Assembly: GCF_000003605.2 (NCBI RefSeq)
Contig: NW_003109081.1
Span: forward strand, 316,963-380,962
Direction: 5' to 3'
Source of the DNA: Saccoglossus kowalevskii
Lineage: Eukaryota; Hemichordata; Enteropneusta; Harrimaniidae
DNA length: 64,000 bases
The notes beneath the pieces were generated by a model. It was not told the origin of the DNA. It saw only the letters and a program-made list of their open reading frames with translations, and did not search any database. The position numbers and the translations under genes are program-made. Every line of letters begins with the position of its first letter. Within the stretch, counting starts at the first letter, position 1. Shown piece by piece: positions 35,179 to 44,500 of the stretch.

Positions 35179-37595
35179 ATGGTTGGTTATGAAATCGAAC
35201 ACGTAAGCAAAATTGTATTTCAATTATAGTTATAGATATAATTTATTGTAACATATGTGGTTTTCGTGCCTTTAAAAAAAATGCCAATATCGATAAGTGC
35301 TTCAGTCTAGATATCATTGTAAACCAGACAGCAGACCGGAGGAAATTACAACCTACGTTAATGACGTCAACGTCAATACCCATACTAATACTCTCACTTC
35401 AGACTTTATGGTTGCAAAGTTATGGCCAGAAACGTATTTTCCCCTGGAAACTCTATTGCGAATTATCTCATCCATATTTGTGACATTGATCTGGTATTAG
35501 CTACTTTTTCTTGTAGTTACATCGCAAAGCACACACACATATACTCGCACTTTCATGGTAGTTATATTGAGAGAAACCCTAAACACATGCTGTGGTATTT
35601 TTTTACCTTAAAAGTAACTCTTATGTGTTATATAACGTGTTATAACATATATGTCATGTTTTATTTTGTATATTGAACCTGTAAAACATTTACATCTTGC
35701 AAGGTAGCCTTGAAATTTGCCGCGAACACAAAGGCTTGTTTTGTCAGTTGCACAGTTGTATAAAGTTTGAAGGCACTAGCTAATTTTCTCCTATAGCAAT
35801 AATGTATTGCACAAACTATGACCATGATATTTGACCTCGTGAAGTTAATAACGATGGCCTTTATTTGCTCTAGATACCAGTATAAATAATTGATTGGACG
35901 ATTGTTTCAAATTGGGACGAGAAATAATTCTGCCATTTTTACAAAATTCCACCCACTTGTTAAAAACTTGCGGTAGCTGTTAATACACGGAATAAAGCAA
36001 GTAAATAAGAACGAATACACAGAAAAATAATACTATGTTAAATAAAAGTTGACATGTACTACGTGCGTGACTCGAGCATGTGCGCGCGTGCGGCAATAAA
36101 TCGCTTAGATACGCATCACGACGTGTCGTCTTGCTTTACTTCCTCTGTTAGCAGCCACTATGAGTTTATACTTATATCACTGTACTATTTTCTGTTACTA
36201 ATGCATCACCGTCACTTTCACAAGTTTTACCATCTGTACAGCAGATGTGAGAGCATACGCCCTAATGTATGGCTGCTCTGTGTGACGTGGATGACCGTGG
36301 ATGGTTACTATCACTGAGGTGGTGTTTTTACGCATTCTTGATGAATGATTTAATACAAGTACCAATATGTACATGTACATGCCTTTTGTTAGTATAATGT
36401 ACACATGTATGTACACATCAAAAACGACATTACAGGAATTGTGGATTTTTACTATAGCGCAGCACATCAGATTATTGAGTACAAAATACAATATTGAAAA
36501 GCAATGTTACCATCTTGTAAGCACTCATTGGCACTATCAAGAAAATGTCATTCTGTACAACTCATATATTTGTTCCAAATCATAGGAACAATAATACGTT
36601 TTTGTCACCAAAAAAAAACATGGATGACAATCCAGCATATATAACCCGACCAACCCATAACATGAGGTAACCGTAAAAAAAAAACGATACAATCCGTGAA
36701 CAATCTGAGAGGCGGACTGACTTTGAATGAAGGACTATTTATCTCTCAACCTATAGTGTTGATGTTTTGATGGTGCAATATATACACGTCCCAGATGAAA
36801 ATACATACTATTTTTTATTATTTTTGTGTTTGTACTTGTAATCAAGTAATCAATATCAAGTGGTATACCCAACTTCGGCGGGGGTTATTGCTATTATATT
36901 ATACCAGTATATTGATGGTGTTAATCTATTGATTTGATTGGTCCAAACACAATACCATCACTGCGATTAAGCTTGTTGATGCAAATATACAATGAAATAA
37001 TAATATACTACAAAATATGTGTGGCTATATAGTAAATAACGTTAGGTACAAATAAACCTGCAATTATATATGTATTTACGGCTAAAATATGTGCCATACC
37101 CACTTAACGTTCACAGGACATAATCCATAAAACTTAATAGCCAACGTCGTGCTGTGTCTAACATATAGGGCGCGGGTAATGTCTGAGAAAGGGTTCAATC
37201 AGATGTGACCACGATCCTGTGAGCTGGAGGATTAATGACCTGTTTAATTAATTATTCTAAGTTTACAAGTTTTGTTACAATATGTGCAAGATCGATACAA
37301 CCAGAAAATTTCATGCAATGTTTAAATGGAAATTGACAAAATTATAATCTTAGAAACAACTGCATTTTTGATAAATTAAAAATAAGTAATTTAATATTGT
37401 TCTAAAATAGAAAATCCAACTAAAAGTAATAATTTGGCAGATTACTCGACAATACAGTAAAACTAGATGGATACGTTTTTATCCCTTTTGCGGAATCAGC
37501 GTAATGTAATCCCTATAAAATAATAGTGACAATATGATATCAAGTAATATGATTTCTGACCTAAAATAATTACCTTATGTTTGTTTGTTTTTTAG
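35179..37595. other. Intergenic, upstream of the receptor gene
   Basis: AT-rich with no gene. It includes a TGACCTTGACC-type repeat piece at 35757-35860. The right end is a long pyrimidine tract and AG (37571-37595) that could be the acceptor of a 5' untranslated exon. Confidence 0.5.
35757..35860. repeat. Piece of the TGACC-type dispersed repeat
   Basis: AAAGTTTGAAGGCACTAGCT then AATTTTCTCC, ACAAACTATGACCATGATAT and TTGACCTCGTGA resemble the units at 8233-8720 in order and spacing. Confidence 0.45.
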
Positions 37596-38018
37596 GTTTC
37601 GTCGCTGCAACTGAATATGTTCGAAGACGTCATACATGGGGTGTCGCTTCCGTCAACTGAAACAAATCTCGTTGACTTGTTTCCATGGAAACAACGCATG
37701 ATATAAGAATTGACGAGCAGTGAGTTCGTGTGTGTATTTGTAATCTAGTGGCTGGCGGACTGCAATGGCGTTACTTTGTCCTCTTTGATTCTGCAAGGTG
37801 TTGTTTGTGTTCAACGGTTGAGAGGTTGATCGCATTCGATGTAATACATCGTAGGCGTTCTAGTTCTATTATTTGATGTTATTGGTCAGGTAAATTAAAT
37901 TCGAATCGTCGGTTGAATCAATTTTTGAGGACGGTGTGCGCAACCTAATCGCTTCGTACGACTGTGTAGACACTCACACAACTGGAAATCATATTTTCCA
38001 TTTGGGATTGTCATTATC
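37596..38018 (+). other. Probable 5' untranslated region of the receptor gene
   Basis: TTTGTTTGTTTTTTAG at 37580-37595 is a strong splice-acceptor context, so transcription may start further upstream and join here. The stretch to the ATG at 38019 contains several short upstream ORFs: 29 codons at 37617-37706, seven codons near 37763, and others of two to five codons. These could dampen translation if they are in the mRNA. Neither the acceptor nor the transcription start is proven. Confidence 0.4.
37679..37692. promoter_or_regulatory. X-box-like (RFX) palindrome
   Basis: GTTTCCATGGAAAC is a perfect 14-bp palindrome that matches the RFX X-box GTTRCCATGGYAAC at 12 of 14 positions. It lies about 330 bp upstream of the receptor start codon. 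Confidence 0.4.
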
Positions 38019-38528
38019 ATGGCTGGAATTTACGAGAAAATCTACGATCCGAAAACACTGGGACCAAGTCCAGGAATATCAGAATACAACTCAAGCACAA
38101 TTGAAGATATTGGAACGTGCCTGTGCAGCCTTGACTCCTGCGATTATACCAATATTTATGACATGCTTGGGGACGTGCCGTACGATGTCGCTTACAACAT
38201 TTTGGACAGTATCATTCGCGAATTCAATTTCACCTGCCCGGTTATATATCAGATACCATCGGCAATCGAGACACCAACAAAATACGGTCTTACCATACTC
38301 TTTTTTCTGACCGTTGCTCTCTCGATAGTGGGAAATGTTGTTGTTATATGTGTTCTAACTTTCGGAGCAAGAAAAAAACGAGACTTCAATATTTTTCTAT
38401 TAAATCTGGCCGTCGCTGATTGGACCCTGGCCATATTCTCGATGCCATTCTCATTTATCAACGCAATGCAAGGCGAGTGGATCTTCGGAGGATGTGTTAT
38501 GTGCTCGGTGACTGCTTTTATAAAGAAG
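38019..38528 (+). CDS. Receptor exon 1 (residues 1-170)
   Basis: Encodes the extracellular N-terminus, TM1, TM2, loop 1 (EWIFGG) and the start of TM3. Ends AAG followed by GTAAGA, a consensus donor. Confidence 0.93.
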
Positions 38529-41500
38529 GTAAGACTTTACGTGTGTGTTTTATGTGAACAGTGATTGAATCTAAGAATTGTATTCATGTTTTTCCCTTAA
38601 AATCAAGTTGTAAGATGTGACACTAGTATATTATAGTAGTTGTGTTAAATATGTATTATAAATATAAAATATATTATATTCTAAATCTATTTTGATTCCT
38701 AACAAAATAATATTCGTTCAACGGAAGAGTGAACAAATAAAATTAATAAATTGCACATACCGTTAATACATACGTGTTTTTGCGCAATGGAAAAACAGTA
38801 TTTCTAGTTACAACTATCCCATATATTAGTGCAACAATTAATAATGAACACAATTGCATAAAAAGACGGCTCTGTGCAAAATGAATGGCGTATAAGAAGT
38901 GTAAAATAAATGAGAAATATTTCAATCTACATACGCCTGAAAACTTCGTTAGTATTGTCAAATATGAGATGATATCGAAATCATGCTCATGTAACAATTT
39001 TATGTAGAAATTTATCAAATTTGTTTTCTTGAATTCAAATTGTGCGCTACTAAACACGTTACTGCCCTTATATGCAATATTATGTATACAGTGTAAAACA
39101 ATATACACTCTGGAAACTCTCTAAAATTAAATATGCATTGTTGACATATTTTTTTTTTTACAAAATAATGATTCATATCACTATTAATAATAATATTTTG
39201 TCATATGACAATTCCGAAGTTTGGAAGATTAATGGCAAAAGAAAAGACAGTGTCGATATGCACTATTTGATTATTTGTATTTCGGTTTACACATTCTTAA
39301 CGTTTTAAGTCAAAGTAAACAAACAAACAATACAAAACAGTTCAACAATGATGATGGACAATTCAACCTTCACAATCATTTGACTTACATATTTTATCTT
39401 GTAACAAACTATAATTACTCACTTAGGAAGTCATAAAAGTCTTAAATACGTGAATTCGCATCGGTGCATCGGACACTCTTGAGAAATTAAAATTTAAATC
39501 TAGATAGATACTGAACGCAGTTTGTCACTCGCATAATTAATTGATGCACGTCTAATTATAGTGGAATGGTGCATAGATGTCATCAAATAAGTCAACCTTT
39601 CATATTTTATTATGTATTATTTTAATGTATTTTATCAAAATGACCGCCTGAATCTCATTGAGATCGAGAAAGTCGCGAGACTATTGGAGATATAAATAGA
39701 GTCGTCTACCGTCACCGCGTGCACTGATCAGGGCATGGAGGTAATAAGAATTACCTCCATGATCAGGGTAACCACGTTATTTGACTAGACCTGTTTTCAA
39801 ATATCTTAATAACTCTAGCAAAAAAAAGTGTACTTGATTGTTCGTTGCATATAACGTACCATTCACTGCTAATTTTTGTTCATAAACAAGAAATGGACAA
39901 TTTGCTATGATATATTAGTTTCACTAATAATACAAGATAAATATGTTACTGTCGACTTACAAACTTAATATCATGTTTACCCCCATGTGATAATCTCGCA
40001 TATTCTAAATGCAAAAACTATAGCGATGATTTTGTAGTTTGTGAACGCGTATTCAGAAACCGTGAATTTTAAAATTACGTCTCAAATACTTTAAGATATT
40101 TTTGCTTTGTTTTAGTCTACATCTGAAAGTATCGTAATCATTCTAATTTATAACATTCTTAATAATAATAATTCAACCACAAAAGTCATAAGATATTGGC
40201 GTATTTTGCAATACCAATATTAATTATATGTAAAAATTGCAGTCTACTTGCACGAACCAATCAGATTGCCAGGATTGTTATTACATACTATATTATAGCA
40301 TTCTCAATATCAGTGGGTTATTCGCAATAATGTATCCCATTATTGACCATCAAGGCCCCGTGCCATGGATATGATTACAATGTTGCTTTCGAAAACTAAT
40401 GAAGAAAAAACTATATAAAAAAAGTTAATTGTTAGATAACAAGTATTTAATACTAAAATTGGCATCAAATAAAATGGTTCATCGCCAATAAAGCGGATTT
40501 CAATATCGAAATTAAACAATTTTATGAGGGCAACGTACGCTAAAGCGCGCTCGGTCGAAGCGTTCCATCTACTACGCGCGCTTCTAGATTCCGCGACTGA
40601 CGCCGCTGTCCAGGTGACCGTCCGACTAGATCGCCCTATTATGTCGATGAACTAAGGTTAACTGGGGGTGATTTATCCAAGAAAGTGCGTAAAACGAAGT
40701 AGAGATATGTTCACAGAGTGCGAGTACAGAGAGACAAATTTGTTCTGTTTTTGTAGTGAGTAGTATTACACTATTTGCGAAACGAGATCAACAAAAAACC
40801 GACGTGACTTGTATTTTCTCAGCGTCGACTTACTGGTAAATGTCACAGTCAGGAGCACAGTTTATATAAACAAATGAAACGATCCAGGCGGTACACAGCG
40901 GCTATCTAGCGTAGCGTAGTGCAAGGCCGCGGCGGACACCGAGTGGCGTACCAGTCACGGTATGCCGTTCTGTCGGGTGATCACACTGACTACAATGCTA
41001 CTTACTTCACACACAAAAATACCGTCCTGAAGTACGTACACTGTGTTCTCTGTCGCTTTCACACGTGTTGACGCTACTTCGCACGCTCGTCATCGTTCTC
41101 GTTGTCAGTTTTGTGATATTCGTGTTCAAGCAATTGTACATATAATAAAAATGTCATCCGTGGCTAATGCCACTGATTGCATGAGGCATTGCTGAAGGCA
41201 GTAATGATCTCGAACTATGTGCACTGCACATACAAATTACTAGTAGCGAGTTTCGCTGCCGAATAATTCACGTCTTTCCTTAGATATACATTCTCTAACG
41301 ACAAACATATACATATATATGTAAGAGGTTCTGTATTCGCCAATAAGTTCGGATTTCGGCAATCTAGCCAGCCAGTAATGAAGCCTTATTCAAGTGCTCC
41401 ACGACAACATTTTCGCCACCCGACGGCGTCAGCTCAATTTATTTTTCTAACCTCGTATAATACATTACGTACGGCATCATGCGATTGAATTGCGTCTTAT

Positions 41501-44500
41501 GCGTGACTGCCGATATACAAATGTCACCAAATAACATAACGTTTGATAAAACTGCTTCACATACGTGCATGTATATTGAGTGTTGAAACAATTTGAGTGA
41601 TCAGGAATGCGTAAGTCTAATAAGATAGTAGAGAATAATTTAGCCTTGTTGTCAACAGATACAAACGATATCCAGCAGGCTACGATTCGTCCTTGGGTCT
41701 AAATGATGCTTTCGACACACATCATGTACCGTGGTTCGTTCAAGTGCTGCGTTGCCTTTCTCTCACCCCCGCCCAACTATAAACACACACTTCGTTAGCG
41801 ATTTATCAATCAGCAACTCTGAGCCACCTTTTTGTTATTGGCTCTGTGGATAAAAAGAATGCGCTGACTAATAATGTTATTAAAATGCGATTAGAGTTCG
41901 AATCCATTTAACTTTCCCAATTATTATAGACATGTGCGTCAAATGAAGATATTCATCCCTAGCAATGGGGAGATAAGACTATACTTCACAATCCACCTTT
42001 CATAGTGTGTTTCGCATATAACTACTATAACTTTATATGATATTGATAAAGTGTCAAATCATTCAAAATAACATTCCACTGTGCGCACAATGGATATCGT
42101 ATAGGTTCATTTCACTTTATTAATAAAATAAAGATTTATAACTACATTTTTACATGCTTGAGCGGTTAACAGTAAATTATTTCCACAGAAATAGAAGATA
42201 TGAACAAATTAATTTCTTGTCAATAACCCCCGTCCTGTTTAAGTACAAAGTTTCTGAAATGTTCAGCCAATGTAAATTATCATTTAAGAGATAACATGTG
42301 GTATTTATGATATTTGATATTATTAATAAATGAAATCAATAAAGTATACATTTTCTGGATGAACACTGTATCGATTTACCTGTTGAAAAAGTTAAATCCC
42401 AATACGGCGGCAATTTTGTTCTCAAAGCATACATATATAACATTTGTATACATAATACATAAACGGTACCTGGATGGTTCATGAGAAATTAAAAGCAATA
42501 TGGCTACTGCGATTTCAAAATCCGAATAAGGTGAAATAAAACGTGCATGACATATAATTACACAAACAATTTTAACAGTTTCGTCACAATGAATATGACA
42601 ATAATCTAACCACGGTAATTGAACACAAATTGGACTGAATTCAGAAAATCACAGGTCATAACCATATTCTTAAAATGGTGGCCAAAGAGTTAATTTAAAG
42701 CAAATTTGAGAATTGGTGTCAAGCGTTGGGAATATGCTTATGTGCGCTTTGTCTAAGGGATGATATCTAGGCTAGGATTCAATTACCACAAAGTTTACTA
42801 ACGATAGTAATAAAAAAAAACAATGGAAAACGTCAATTTTACCCTTCTATTTGAGGCTGTCACTTTTCTTTTCAATGCCATATAACTTATCTTCCATTGA
42901 TCAACGATTAATTTATTTTTGTCTGAAATATTAAAACTACACTGTGTATACGTCTACTTGTTGAGTGTAACATGTTGAAGTGAAACTTTCAAAGTTTATC
43001 ACCCTAATAATTTAGATAAAATAACAGTAGCCAAACCACACTGCTTCTAAGATTGTCATATCATATACACGTATTGTGTTATTTTAGCGTATTGTTTTGA
43101 TTACACTAAATCTGGTTTTCATTAAAAACACGTTGTACTTACTATGCATTTAATAATCTGTCGTGAAAAAACTAGTGACCTATCTGTGTAGTTAGGAAAT
43201 GAACAGAATTACTGCACCTCCATTGCCTATCGAAGACTGAAACATAATATCAGAATTGCAGACATTCAGGGAATAATTAATTGCAATTTATCAAAGAAAA
43301 AATCCCCCATCCTAAAAAATAAAACTTAGCAGGTTTCAAGATGGCGATGGTGTGTTGGATGTTGTCAGTGACGTACTTCTACAATATTATTTCCTCGTCT
43401 CGGTTATTATATATGTGGGCCGTTTCTAAAATTACTTAATACCAATTTCCTTGTAGTTTACCGTATATACAAATACTGACTAGTTGATTGTTCTAAAATT
43501 ACTCAATACCAATTTCCTTGTAGTTTACTTTATATACACATAATGACTAGTTGATTGTTCTAAAATTACTCAATACCAATTTCCATGTAGTTTACTTTAT
43601 ATACAAATACTGACTAGTTGATTGTTAATAAATAAAATATTTCTTCCGGGTTTGAAAGTAAGAAAATAAACAATTATTAACTAAAACTGGGGGAGGGGGT
43701 AAATGAAAATTTGTTCCACCCGGTGTGAAAATTTGTTCCACCGAGGCCGAGGTAATTAATTGTCACATCAATTTGTTTATTTTTATAATTGTTTTGTCAT
43801 CTTGAATTCGCGTATTTACTTGTCAAGATCGTGAAATTCCGTAGTCTCAGCGACAAAAGCTGTAGTGTTTATTGACAAGAATGTTTTCGGATGTCCTATA
43901 GTTTTTTTACGGCTCTGCCGGACCGATTACGTGTTTGTCTACTTATTCATTTTGTGCGCTTCATTTTGTTGTGTTATCAGTCACGAGAATGGACTCGATC
44001 TTGTCAGCTGCTCGAAATTTCGTTTCGTTTCTAATTTTTAGTTTGAGAGATGACAATACAGTTTATTGGGGGATATATTTGAAATATATGAATGTTATTA
44101 CTTTTAGGTCTCTGAAGCTGTGAGTATCTTCACATTGACTGCCATTGGTATAGATCGATATTACGCTGTTATGTACCCGCTGAGAAACAGGATGTCGTCT
44201 TCGAGACCGAGAATAGTTATCGGAGGAATTTGGGCGATATCAACCTGCTTATCGGTGGTCAAACCAATTGTAAGCTATACAAAAACATACCCGCTAGACA
44301 TGTATAGTAACAACACTGTTACCATCTGCAAGGAGTGGTGGCCCAACGATACGCTCCAAATAGTATATGAGTTGACTCTATTCGTTGCTACGTACGTCGC
44401 ACCACTGACTGTCCTCTCATTTACATACACTAAAGTGGCTATGAAACTGTGGACGAGGAGCATTCCGGGCAATGCCGACCAAGGCCGAGACGCCAGTCAC

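Larger units (their letters stand above)
38529..44107 (+). other. Receptor intron 1 (5579 bp)
   Basis: Large AT-rich intron with a hairpin (39734-39761), a GC-richer island with a TATA-like box (about 40529-41180), a triple tandem repeat (43424-43624) and an R1 repeat copy ending about 70 bp before exon 2. No other exon could be recognised in it. Confidence 0.85.

Noticed and set aside
38249-38461. Minus-strand ORF over receptor exon 1
   Set aside because: Antisense shadow of a strongly supported coding exon.
41885-41905. tRNA B-box-like word AGTTCGAATCC
   Set aside because: The T-stem does not pair and no A box or cloverleaf lies upstream.
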